A program made the translations under genes and the position numbers. The notes under the pieces were generated by a model. The model saw only the letters and a list, made by a program, of their open reading frames with translations, had not been told where the DNA came from and made no database searches. Below, piece by piece: positions 25,993-34,052 of a DNA stretch of 64,000 nt; within the stretch, counting starts at the first letter, position 1, and the number at the start of each line of letters is the position of its first letter. Origin of the DNA: Gemmatimonadota bacterium (GTDB lineage Bacteria; Gemmatimonadota; Gemmatimonadetes; Palauibacterales; KS3-K002); contig CP070812.1 in assembly GCA_020344015.1 (NCBI GenBank), positions 1,970,586 to 2,034,585 of the forward strand, given 5' to 3'.

Positions 25993-26187
25993 AAAAAAGC
26001 GGTTTACACGGCAACGACTTACGATCGGCGCGGACAGACTGACCGATCATAGTTTTCATTCTGACGCAAACTTTTGACGGGTATTCAGGCAGATGTGTCT
26101 AATAGCGCTCCGAGCCTAAACGTCTACGGAAGAACGAGTTAGAGCTCCGGAGCAACCCTCACAGCCGATTCCCACGGCTCCTGCCCG

Positions 26188-28551
26188 CTAGGGTTCGGCC
26201 TCTTTGTCGGCACCCCGCAACTTCTGGTAGCGGAAAGACAGCGCCAGCAACACGATAGCCAGCGCCACGAAGCTGAAGATTCGGTAGAGCTGTGACAGTT
26301 GCGAGAGGTCGTAAAGGAAGACCTTCCCGGCGGCGAGCAGAGCCATACCCAGTCCGGCCCAACGCACCGGTGCTCGCCCGAGCCAGAAGCCGACCGCCAG
26401 GAGCCCGGCCGCATAGGCCATCCAGAAACCACTGATCGACAGGTCGCGGGCAAGGTTCCAGCGATCGCCCTCTCCGAGCAGCTCAAAGAACCGTTGAATC
26501 TCCACCGTCCCCCAACCCAAGAACATGACCGCCGCGGCGAGCAGCACGATAGGCCGGATTCCGGATTCCCAAGGCGCTGGGCCCTCGACGCGCTCCACCG
26601 CCACGCCCCAGACGGCGAGACCAACGGCCACCGCCAGGGCGGTGAGCGCCCAGCCGCCTACGAACGCAGCATCGAGTTCGGGGCGGTCGATCACCGCGGC
26701 ACCGTAGTAACTCATCGCGGCGAGAACGAATGCGGCCAGACTTGCCGCCCGCGCTTCCACGGTCCTCAGCAGGACGCCGGCCGCCAAGAGGGCCAGGCCC
26801 TCTAGTAGCCAGACTCTGGCCAGCACGACGCCCTCCCAGTGCAACGACGGCGCCACCAACCAGAACGCATACCCGAGCCCGGCCAACCATGTCAGTCTGG
26901 TGGCCCGTAGGTTTTTCGTTCCCCAAACCGTCTGGGCCAAGTAAACGCAACCTATAACGAGACCCAAACCGAAACCGATAGCGCCACGCGACTCGGCGTA
27001 TGCCGAGTCTTCCAGGCCCACCATCGCATAGAGGTAGAAGAGCCAGGGCGGCAGGACCGTCACGAGCACACCGCTGGCCTGTGGCCCGATGAGGGTTCGC
27101 ACGGCCTCGATCAGATCGACCTCGCCCGCGGTGGAACCCTCACCCTCGTCACTCTCTTCGGAGCGCTCCGCCGGTCGTATGTCACTCACGTCCAGGCCGA
27201 GCGATGCGACCAAGCTGATCAACCACAGTCCGCCGGCATAAAGGGAGAACTGAAGGCCCAGCATGTTCCAACCGTCTCTGCCCAACCAGAGCACAACCCA
27301 GGTCAAGACGATCGTCAGGAGCGCGATCTCGAGCCAGCGCTCACGGCGAGCCAGTATCAGCGCTGCAGCGGCCAGAGCCAACAGAAAGATGCCGTGCGCA
27401 TCGGGAGCGCCGACATTAGACAGGATGCCCAGAGTACCGCCCGCCACCGTGATCGCCCCCAGGCCGGCCCACCCAGCGCGCGCGGCGATCCCCAATCCCG
27501 CAGCAGCAAGTGCGGCAGCGTAAGCACACAAGCTGACCGCGTTGATCTCCCACGTTGAGCTGCCGAGAAGTAGCGTAAGCCAACCGAAAACCGCGGCCAG
27601 AATCGCCACCCCGGCCCAGCGTCTCCGCTCGGCCGTGACCAGAGCGCCCGCGACCAGCAACGCGAGATAAGTCCCGTGTAGATGTGGACTGCCCCCGCTT
27701 AGCAGAGCCATAACGGTTCCGCCGATGACCGCCACGGCCGCCAGGTATCGCCAGCCCGCACGGTAAGCGAGCCAGAGACCGGTGCCGGAGAGCAGGCCGA
27801 GATAACCCAGACTGAAGAGGACGGATGCCGATTCCATCTGCAGCAGCACCGGCGCCAGGTAGCCGCCCACAGCCGCCAAAGCCACGAAGGACTCCGAGTC
27901 CCTGAGGAGTCCGAGGGTCGCAGCGGCGGCCACCACGACCACCATCAACGCGAACCCAACGCCCGTCGGAAGCAAGGCGTAAAGCAAAGCCCCTGCCCAA
28001 AGGCTGAGATAGATGGCACTGAACCCGCCGGCGGCCAGCCACAGGCCGTAGATGCGATATCCCCGGGCCCGGATCTGGTCACCGACCACCACCGCAACGA
28101 TTCCCACCCCAGCACCCAACAAGACGCGAATCAACGGACCGATCCAGCCTCGCTCGATCGCTTCCTTGACGAAGAAGCCGACGGCGAGCACCAACGCCGC
28201 AACGCCGATCAAGAGCAGGCCGCGACCGCCGAGCCAGAACTCGACGTCGATGGCTTCCCGCTTCTTGCCGGCCTCGGCCTGGGCTTGCACGGATTCCTGC
28301 TCCACCACCCGAGGAACCTCCGGCTTCGCAACCGGGGCCGGCGGTGGTGCCGTCGGTTCCGGCGCGACTACTTCCTCCACTTCGGGTGTCGGCGGCGCAG
28401 GCGCGGCCGGTGGTACGGCGGCAGCACTCTTGTAGCGAAGCAGATCGTGCCTCAGACGCCTCAGCTCGAAATCGAGCTGCGTCGATTGCCGCTCGAGCTC
28501 TTCGAGACGCTTTATGAGATGGTCATGCTCATCGTCGGGCATGGGAGACAC
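26188..28551 (-). CDS. DUF2339 multi-pass membrane protein
   Basis: 787 residues. The N-terminal 30 form a coiled coil (DHLIKRLEELERQSTQLDFELRRLRHD). A Pro/Ala/Glu-rich linker (PPAAPAPPTPEVEEVVAPEPTAP) follows, then about 20 or more TM helices, starting FWLGGRGLLLIGVAALVLAVGFFVKEAIERGWIGP, which is the DUF2339 signature block. The end is FLYDLSQLSQLYRIFSFVALAIVLLALSFRYQKLRG, also typical. The function of the family is unknown. The start is ATG 28551. Stands alone between the pilin operon promoter and glsB. Confidence 0.85.
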   Translation of the reverse strand: MSPMPDDEHDHLIKRLEELERQSTQLDFELRRLRHDLLRYKSAAAVPPAAPAPPTPEVEEVVAPEPTAPPPAPVAKPEVPRVVEQESVQAQAEAGKKREAIDVEFWLGGRGLLLIGVAALVLAVGFFVKEAIERGWIGPLIRVLLGAGVGIVAVVVGDQIRARGYRIYGLWLAAGGFSAIYLSLWAGALLYALLPTGVGFALMVVVVAAAATLGLLRDSESFVALAAVGGYLAPVLLQMESASVLFSLGYLGLLSGTGLWLAYRAGWRYLAAVAVIGGTVMALLSGGSPHLHGTYLALLVAGALVTAERRRWAGVAILAAVFGWLTLLLGSSTWEINAVSLCAYAAALAAAGLGIAARAGWAGLGAITVAGGTLGILSNVGAPDAHGIFLLALAAAALILARRERWLEIALLTIVLTWVVLWLGRDGWNMLGLQFSLYAGGLWLISLVASLGLDVSDIRPAERSEESDEGEGSTAGEVDLIEAVRTLIGPQASGVLVTVLPPWLFYLYAMVGLEDSAYAESRGAIGFGLGLVIGCVYLAQTVWGTKNLRATRLTWLAGLGYAFWLVAPSLHWEGVVLARVWLLEGLALLAAGVLLRTVEARAASLAAFVLAAMSYYGAAVIDRPELDAAFVGGWALTALAVAVGLAVWGVAVERVEGPAPWESGIRPIVLLAAAVMFLGWGTVEIQRFFELLGEGDRWNLARDLSISGFWMAYAAGLLAVGFWLGRAPVRWAGLGMALLAAGKVFLYDLSQLSQLYRIFSFVALAIVLLALSFRYQKLRGADKEAEP

Positions 28552-28628
28552 CGGCTCCTTTTGGGTAGCGGAGGGACTCGGTGTGCTGGGTGGGGTAATC
28601 TAAAATGCCGCTTCGGGGGGCAACAGAG

Positions 28629-28889
28629 CTAGCGCTTCTTCTTGCCGAACAACATCCGGTAGACGATGAGCAGGATGAGCGCGCCCAAAACCGCTAGCCC
28701 GAGCGATCGTATTTCGAAACCGCTCACCCGGCCCCAGCCGAGGGACGTGCCGACGTAGCCGCCGACGAGGGCGCCGCCTATGCCGAGGAGAATCGTAACC
28801 AGGCAACCACCGGGGTCTCGGCCCGGGTGTATGAGCCTGGCGATCGTCCCGGCGATGAAACCAAAGATGATCCAGGAGATGATCCCCAT
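28629..28889 (-). CDS. GlsB/YeaQ/YmgE family membrane protein
   Basis: 86 residues with three TM helices (about 3-20, 28-48, 60-80). The glycine-rich family motif is GFIAGTIARLIHPGRDPGGCLVTILLGIGGALVGGY. Members are small stress-associated inner-membrane proteins of unclear mechanism (transglycosylase-associated by old annotation). It ends with a basic FGKKKR tail. Confidence 0.88.
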   Translation of the reverse strand: MGIISWIIFGFIAGTIARLIHPGRDPGGCLVTILLGIGGALVGGYVGTSLGWGRVSGFEIRSLGLAVLGALILLIVYRMLFGKKKR

Positions 28890-28978
28890 CCCTGCCTACT
28901 CTCGGTTGACTGACTCTCAGAGAAGTCTCAGTCCTCCGTACGTCTCCCATGCCGTGCCGGTTTCATCGCACGGGATGA

Positions 28979-30511
28979 TCAGTCGGCCGTGCTAATCGCA
29001 TGCTTGAGTACGATATCGACCAGTGCACCGCTGTCCACAAGTTCACGAAGCCGCTCGATCTCATCGCTCAACACACGATCGCCGGCAAGCGGCGGAACGT
29101 GTTGGCGAATGAGCTGGTAAGCCTCCGCAACGCCCAGGCCGGGCTTAAGGGGCTCGAGGAATTCGAGCGCCTGGGCGGCGCACATCAGCTCCACAGCCAG
29201 TTCGTACTGCAGACAGCGCACGGCACGGCGCGCCTTGCGCGCCGCCGCCATGCCCATGGAGACGTGATCTTCCTTGTTGGCGCTCGTCGTAACGGTGTCG
29301 ACGCTCGCCGGATGCGACAGAACACGCATCTCGGTTAGCAGATCCACCGCGGTCACCTGGGCGATCGCCAGACCGGACTCGACGCCGGGGTCTTTTGCGA
29401 GGAATGCTGGCAGTGTGGAGAGATCGGGGTTGAGCAAGCGTTCGATGCGCTGCTGGCTGATCGCGGCCAGGTCGGTACACGCGATCGCCAGGAAATCGAG
29501 AGATTCGGCGATGAGCTGGGCATGAAAGTTACCCGCGCTCAAGATCTCGCCGGCAGCTGCGAAGACCAATGGATTGTCCGTCGAGCTGTTCACCTCGATC
29601 TCTAGAACACCGCGGATGAACCTCATCACATCGCGCGCCGCACCGTGTACCTGTGGCATGCAGCGCAGCGAATAGGCGTCCTGGACCCGCGGATCGCCAT
29701 GACGATGCGATTCGCGTATCTCGCTGTCGGTCAGTAACGCGCGTAGTCGGGACGCGCTGGTCATCTGACCCGGGTGCGGCCGGTTGGCATGTACTCGCTC
29801 ATCGAACGGTGTCGGCGTACCGAGCAATCCCTCCAGCGACATCGCGCCTGCGAGCTCGGCGGTCTCCACCGCCTGCTCGGCTGCCAACAACGCAAGAACG
29901 CCCTGCCCCGTCGTCGCTTGCGTTCCATTGATGAGCGCCAGACCCTCCTTCTCCCGCAGCGTGACCGGCTCAAGCCCGGATCTCTCCAGCGCCGACCGTG
30001 CAGGTACCGGCCCCTCATCGCCGTGAACGTTTCCCTCCCCCATGAGGCAGAGCGCGACGTGCGCCAGCGGCGCCAGATCGCCGCTCGCCCCCACAGACCC
30101 GAACTCCGGGATCAGCGGGTCTATTCCAGATCGCAGCAACGAGAGGAGTAGTTCGACGACCTCATGGCGGACGCCCGAGTTGCCACGGGCGAGCGAGTTG
30201 GCGCGCAGTAAAATCACCGCACGACCCACCTCGCGATCGAGCGTTCCCCCCACACCCGTCGCGTGGCTCCTCACCAGATTCTCCTGCATCCGGAGACGGC
30301 TCTCCGGTGGGACGGCGATCTCGGACAGCCTGCCGAACCCGGTGGTGACACCGTAGACGGGCTCGCCGCTCTCCAAAACGCGCTCTACGAGCTGGCGCGA
30401 CGCGTCGATCGCTCGCCTCGCATCGGCAGAAACGGTGACGTTCGTCTCCACACCACTGGCGACCCGCCTCACGTCTTCGAGGGTCAGGCTGTGGCCATCG
30501 ATCTCCAGCAT
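28979..30511 (-). CDS. hutH: Histidine ammonia-lyase
   Basis: Deaminates histidine to urocanate, the first step of histidine breakdown. From ATG 30511 (MLEIDGHSLTLEDVRRVASG) it has 510 residues, the usual size. The Ala-Ser-Gly triad that forms the MIO electrophile is at 142-144 (GSVGASGDLAPLAHV), and the other active-site stretches VYGVTTGFGRL, QDAYSLRCMPQVHGA and TSANKEDHVSMG are present. The frame is open to 30535. No hutU, hutI or hutG is adjacent, so the rest of the pathway must be elsewhere, or the enzyme acts alone. 142 nt upstream is the end of the FetB-like gene. Confidence 0.95.
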   Translation of the reverse strand: MLEIDGHSLTLEDVRRVASGVETNVTVSADARRAIDASRQLVERVLESGEPVYGVTTGFGRLSEIAVPPESRLRMQENLVRSHATGVGGTLDREVGRAVILLRANSLARGNSGVRHEVVELLLSLLRSGIDPLIPEFGSVGASGDLAPLAHVALCLMGEGNVHGDEGPVPARSALERSGLEPVTLREKEGLALINGTQATTGQGVLALLAAEQAVETAELAGAMSLEGLLGTPTPFDERVHANRPHPGQMTSASRLRALLTDSEIRESHRHGDPRVQDAYSLRCMPQVHGAARDVMRFIRGVLEIEVNSSTDNPLVFAAAGEILSAGNFHAQLIAESLDFLAIACTDLAAISQQRIERLLNPDLSTLPAFLAKDPGVESGLAIAQVTAVDLLTEMRVLSHPASVDTVTTSANKEDHVSMGMAAARKARRAVRCLQYELAVELMCAAQALEFLEPLKPGLGVAEAYQLIRQHVPPLAGDRVLSDEIERLRELVDSGALVDIVLKHAISTAD

Positions 30512-30618
30512 CTCACGACCTCCGTAGCTGGTCAATCCGCGGCTGTCTTGGAGTGAGCGGCCGGCACACCGGGGATAATAGGCAGGCCCCAGAGGTGCGG
30601 GTAGGGATTATCAGTACT

Positions 30619-30656
30619 TCCCCGAATCCCCGATTCCCCAAATCCCCGAATCCCTA
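30619..30656 (-). repeat. 8-bp tandem G-run repeat, potential G-quadruplex
   Basis: On the plus strand CCCC recurs at 30620, 30628, 30636 and 30644, with CCC at 30652, exactly 8 nt apart, with 4-nt spacers GAAT, GATT, AAAT and GAAT. The minus-strand transcript therefore has five G-runs with 4-nt loops at the very 3' end of the FetB-like gene (its stop codon overlaps the last run). This satisfies the usual G-quadruplex pattern. Confidence 0.8.
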
Positions 30657-31430
30657 AATCACTAGCTGCTCGGCCGCCGAGAAAGCGCGACCCCGGATCA
30701 GTAGCGTGGATATCACCGAAGAGAGTCCCGACGCCGCGACGATCATGGCGACCACCACAAACTGGTAGATCGCCGCGTAGATGGGATCGCTGCCCGCCAG
30801 GACCATCCCGGCCATCAAACCCGGAATCCAAACGATGCCCAAAGCCCTGAGCGTGTCGATTCGCGGGATCATGGCGGCGCCGACCGCCGCCTCGACGTGC
30901 GGTGCCACGACCTGGTTGGGAGCCGCTCCCAACGCAAGGCCTGCCTCGATCAGCCCCACGTTCGCCGCCAGCTCCGAGCGGAAGCGCTCGAGTGCGAGGG
31001 CTACCGAGTTCATCGCCGACGCGATGATCATGCTACCCACCGGGATGAGCGACGCCATGCGCGGGTCGATGACGCCCAGCACGGTCATCAGAGCGATGAC
31101 GATACCGGCGCCGCCCGCGATACCGTAAAAGGAAACGACAAACGCACCCGAGATGCCCCGGGCCCTACGTGCGGAAGTCGCTGCCGCGGCAAGCATCATG
31201 AAGAGGAGAACGAAGGCACTGGTCCACGAGGGGCCCCGAAACACGAGCACCAGTATCGATCCTACCGCGACGATCTGAACGAACCCGCGCACCAGCGCCA
31301 CAGCGGTCTCGCGCTCCAAGTGGATCTCGTTGCGGCGCGCTAGATAGACGATGGCCAGCGCCAAGACCGCGCTGATTACCGCCTGCGCGATTCCCAGCTG
31401 CAACGTGTCGGCAAAGAATCCTGACAGCAT
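30654..31430 (-). CDS. fetB: UPF0014/FetB-like ABC transporter permease
   Basis: 258 residues with about seven TM helices. The UPF0014 family block is clear: LIPVGSMIIASAMNSVALALERFRSE, EAGLALGAAPNQVVAPHVEAAVGAAMIPRIDTLRALGIVWIPGLMAGMVLAGSDP. E. coli FetB is the permease of an iron exporter that protects against oxidative stress. The ATPase partner lies 21 nt upstream. The 3' end runs into the G-run repeat. Confidence 0.88.
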   Translation of the reverse strand: MLSGFFADTLQLGIAQAVISAVLALAIVYLARRNEIHLERETAVALVRGFVQIVAVGSILVLVFRGPSWTSAFVLLFMMLAAAATSARRARGISGAFVVSFYGIAGGAGIVIALMTVLGVIDPRMASLIPVGSMIIASAMNSVALALERFRSELAANVGLIEAGLALGAAPNQVVAPHVEAAVGAAMIPRIDTLRALGIVWIPGLMAGMVLAGSDPIYAAIYQFVVVAMIVAASGLSSVISTLLIRGRAFSAAEQLVI

Positions 31431-31451
31431 TCGCCAGCTCCGTGTAATCGG

Positions 31452-32123
31452 TCAGCGACTCACCACCCGGCCGGCCTCCAACAGAACCGTGCGCCCGGCC
31501 ATCCGCGTCGCTTGATCGCGATCGTGCGTCACAATCACGCACGTGAGCCCCTGAGATTTGATGATGCGGCAGATCAACTCCTCCACGCCCAGTTGGGCGG
31601 CCTCGTCCAACGCCGAGGTCGGCTCGTCCAGGAGAAGCACCTCGGGTCGATTAGCCAAGGTGCGCGCTAACGAGACTCGCTGCGCCTCGCCACCCGACAA
31701 CCGGCGCACATCGCGCTCCGCGTAGCCGGGAAGCCCGACGCTATCCAGCAACTCCGCGATCGTTTCTTTCGCCAGCTCCTCGTCGTGCGCCCCCGGACCG
31801 AACGCCAGATTTCTTGCCACGGTGCCCGGGAAAAGGAACGGCCTCTGCAACAGCATTCCCAGCCGCCGCCGAAGTTCACGGGGTGGTATCTCCCGGTAGT
31901 CGCGGTTGTCCAGGTAGACTGTACCGCCGGTCGGCTCGTCGAGCCGGTTGAGCAGGCGCAGCAGCGAGGATTTCCCCGAGCCGCTAGGTCCAGTAACGGC
32001 AACGACTTCGCCGCATCGGACTTCGATCGAGACCTCGTCGATCAAGGTCCGCCCCTCGACCACGCGGGTCAATCGCTGCGTTCGCAGGACCGCCGAGTTC
32101 AGCTGTTCTGGTTCGTCGCTCAT
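31452..32123 (-). CDS. fetA: FetA-like ABC transporter ATP-binding protein
   Basis: 223 residues from ATG 32123, chosen because AGAGAGGG lies upstream; the frame is open to 32147. Walker A GPSGSGKS (45-52), signature LSGGEAQRVSLARTLANRPE, Walker B VLLLDEPTSALD and switch His in CVIVTHDRDQA. Paired with the UPF0014 permease 21 nt downstream; together they resemble FetAB. The substrate (iron) is assigned by homology only. Confidence 0.85.
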   Translation of the reverse strand: MSDEPEQLNSAVLRTQRLTRVVEGRTLIDEVSIEVRCGEVVAVTGPSGSGKSSLLRLLNRLDEPTGGTVYLDNRDYREIPPRELRRRLGMLLQRPFLFPGTVARNLAFGPGAHDEELAKETIAELLDSVGLPGYAERDVRRLSGGEAQRVSLARTLANRPEVLLLDEPTSALDEAAQLGVEELICRIIKSQGLTCVIVTHDRDQATRMAGRTVLLEAGRVVSR

Positions 32124-32205
32124 CGCACCCTCTCTGCGCCTTTGCATTGTGCCACGATGCGAAACTAGGGATTAGGCGCGGACCGCCGAAAGTAGCTCTC
32201 CCTGC

Positions 32206-32233
32206 TTGACAGCGGGGCCTCCCCGGGTATCAT
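32206..32233 (+). promoter_or_regulatory. Sigma-70 type promoter for hisA
   Basis: TTGACA (32206-32211), 16-nt GC-rich spacer, TATCAT (32228-32233). Both boxes are near consensus. The hisA ATG lies 78 nt downstream of the -10 box. Confidence 0.6.
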
Positions 32234-32310
32234 AGGCGCGAGAGCCAGAGGAGTCACACCGTCCATTCCCCCGGGATGGACGTTTCCATTTGGGAGTACG
32301 TCGACCCAGG

Positions 32311-33030
32311 ATGCTGATCTACCCTGCAATCGATCTTCTGGACGGTCGTTGTGTGCGACTGCGGCAGGGCCGTTTCGACGAGGCGATCGTGCACTCCGAC
32401 GACCCGCTTTCCGTCGCGCGGGGTTGGGTCGACCAGGGTGCCGAAGCACTCCATCTGGTCGACCTGGACGGCGCGCGCCTCGGCAAAGTTAAGAACCTCG
32501 AGTGGATCTACCGCATCCGCGAGCGCGTGCAGGCACGAATTCAGGTGGGCGGTGGCGTGCGGACGTTTTCCGTCGCCAACCGTCTTCTTGCAGAGGGGAT
32601 CGACCGCATCGTCCTCGGTACCGCGGCAGTAGAGGAGCCGCGCCTCATCTACAAGCTGCTGGAGCACTTCGGGCCCGACCAGGTGGGGGCTGCCCTGGAC
32701 CTGCGAGACGAGCGCCTGGTGATTCAGGGCCGGGTCACGGAGGCGACGCCGCACCTGGAGGATGTGCTCACCAACCTGACCACGATCGGCCTGCGCTGGA
32801 TCGTCTGCACCGACGTGATGCGCGACGGCACGCTGATCGGCCCCAACCTAGACTTCGCTCGGCGGATGATCTCCGAGAGCTTTCTGGTTATCCTCGGCGG
32901 CGGAGTGGCTACGGCCGATGACGTGGTCACGATTCGGCGGACGGGAGCCGCCGGGTGTATCGTCGGTACTGCGCTATACGGGGGAATGCTCCTACTGCCT
33001 GAGGCCATCGAGGCGGGCCGCGCAATCTAG
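32311..33030 (+). CDS. hisA: HisA: ProFAR isomerase of histidine biosynthesis
   Basis: 1-(5-phosphoribosyl)-5-[(5-phosphoribosylamino)methylideneamino]imidazole-4-carboxamide isomerase, a TIM barrel. 239 residues from ATG 32311: YPAIDLLDGRCVRLRQG holds the first catalytic Asp (position 8), and TDVMRDGTLIGPN holds the second. Phosphate-binding strands are QVGGGVRT and GGGVATADDV. The frame extends upstream to a TTG (32290), but the ATG fits the family start. It is isolated from other his genes, has its own promoter, and is followed by a terminator. The bifunctional PriA is less likely, but cannot be excluded without residue-level alignment. Confidence 0.93.
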   Translation: MLIYPAIDLLDGRCVRLRQGRFDEAIVHSDDPLSVARGWVDQGAEALHLVDLDGARLGKVKNLEWIYRIRERVQARIQVGGGVRTFSVANRLLAEGIDRIVLGTAAVEEPRLIYKLLEHFGPDQVGAALDLRDERLVIQGRVTEATPHLEDVLTNLTTIGLRWIVCTDVMRDGTLIGPNLDFARRMISESFLVILGGGVATADDVVTIRRTGAAGCIVGTALYGGMLLLPEAIEAGRAI

Positions 33031-33057
33031 TGGGGCACGCCCAACCCCTGGAGCAAC

Positions 33058-33091
33058 GAGCCCCGCGGTGCGAGCAGTCACCGCGGGGCTC
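33058..33091 (+). terminator. Hairpin terminator after hisA
   Basis: A perfect 13-bp stem, GAGCCCCGCGGTG (33058-33070) with CACCGCGGGGCTC (33079-33091), 8-nt loop. No T-tract follows on the plus strand, so it may need Rho or act as a stabilising 3' end. It is also downstream of the convergent lipoprotein gene at 33129. Confidence 0.7.
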
Positions 33092-33128
33092 ATCGTCGCC
33101 AGAAAAGTGGCTGAGTAGCCCGGCGCCA

Positions 33129-33644
33129 TTACTCCTCGAGCGGAATATCGCTGCTCCACATGTGAGCGTAGATCTTCCAGGAGCCGTCGTCCCCCAGCTT
33201 CGAGAGCACGAGGTACTTGCCCTCCTCCTGATCGCTCCCGGCTTCCGCCTCGTAGGTGACAGCGTAGGTGCCGATCGAGTAGGCGAGGTTGCCAGCGCCG
33301 CCGTACTCGGTCGTGTTTATCGTAATCGTCCGGGCGGTCGTGCTTTCCATGAGTGTAACGAAGGCCTGTTCCATCGCCTCGCGACCGCGGAGCGTCGGCT
33401 CATTCGGCGCCAAACGGAACGCGTCCTCGGTGTACATGGCCGCAAGGGTTGCCGCGTCGCCAGCCTGGAAGGCCTCGGCCCAGTTGGCGTTGACCTCAGC
33501 GATGGCCTCGCCCAGAGCCTCCATGTCGACGCTCATCGCCATCTCCATTGTCTGGGCCCCTTCTTCGCCTGCCTGCTCGGCGCAGGCAACGAGGCCCAAC
33601 CCTGGAACGAGTACCAGAACCAGGACGAGTTTGGTGATCCTCAT
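33129..33644 (-). CDS. DUF4440/SnoaL-like lipoprotein
   Basis: 171 residues from ATG 33644 (AGGAGGGG upstream). Lipobox LVAC ends the signal (KLVLVLVLVPGLGLVAC). The mature part is a SnoaL/NTF2-like domain: EAIAEVNANWAEAFQAGDAATLAAMYTEDAFRLAP, GREAMEQAF, then YSIGTYAVTYEA and DDGSWKIYAHMWSSD. Members are usually ketosteroid isomerase-like folds with no known enzyme role. A paralogue, frameshifted, lies at 53702 (AINAQFMEAIKAGDAAAIADSYSDD). Confidence 0.82.
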   Translation of the reverse strand: MRITKLVLVLVLVPGLGLVACAEQAGEEGAQTMEMAMSVDMEALGEAIAEVNANWAEAFQAGDAATLAAMYTEDAFRLAPNEPTLRGREAMEQAFVTLMESTTARTITINTTEYGGAGNLAYSIGTYAVTYEAEAGSDQEEGKYLVLSKLGDDGSWKIYAHMWSSDIPLEE

Positions 33645-33818
33645 GACGCCCCTCCTGCTGGATGTGAGCTGCTGAGTACCGCTGGCTCTCCAGTCCGGAT
33701 GTGAGTTGGGATGACGCATTTAGAATAGCGGTATGCCGGCAGACGGGCAACGAGAGCGTCTAGACCGGAGTCGCGGGTCGCCGTAGCCTATCGATTCGAC
33801 GGCCCCCTCTAAGGAGGG

Positions 33819-34040
33819 ATGTTGCAGACAGAGGAAAAGCCGATCTGGGCCAGGTGGGAACTCCGAGAAGACGGCAGCCTGAACGTGGTCGCTACCTACA
33901 GCGAGGGCGGCGGGTACCTGTCGCGTGAGCTTTCGTTCGATCGCCTCGAGGATGCAGTAGAGACGCTCGGGCCCAGCTTCGCAGATGTGGTGACCCGAGT
34001 CAGGGAGGCGGGTGGTAAAGCCGGCCGCTGGCGGCCCTGA
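33819..34040 (+). CDS. Small conserved-looking hypothetical protein
   Basis: 73 residues beginning MLQTEEKPIWARWELREDG, with alternating polar residues and no membrane segment. AAGGAGGG lies immediately before the ATG, closer than ideal. Codon use is like its neighbours. It is convergent with the TPR gene, with a 12-nt gap. No family recognised. The extension ELSFDRLEDAVETLGPSFADVVTRVREAG looks like a folded helix, so it is likely to be a real gene. Confidence 0.55.
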   Translation: MLQTEEKPIWARWELREDGSLNVVATYSEGGGYLSRELSFDRLEDAVETLGPSFADVVTRVREAGGKAGRWRP

Positions 34041-34052
34041 CGCGAGTTGAGG

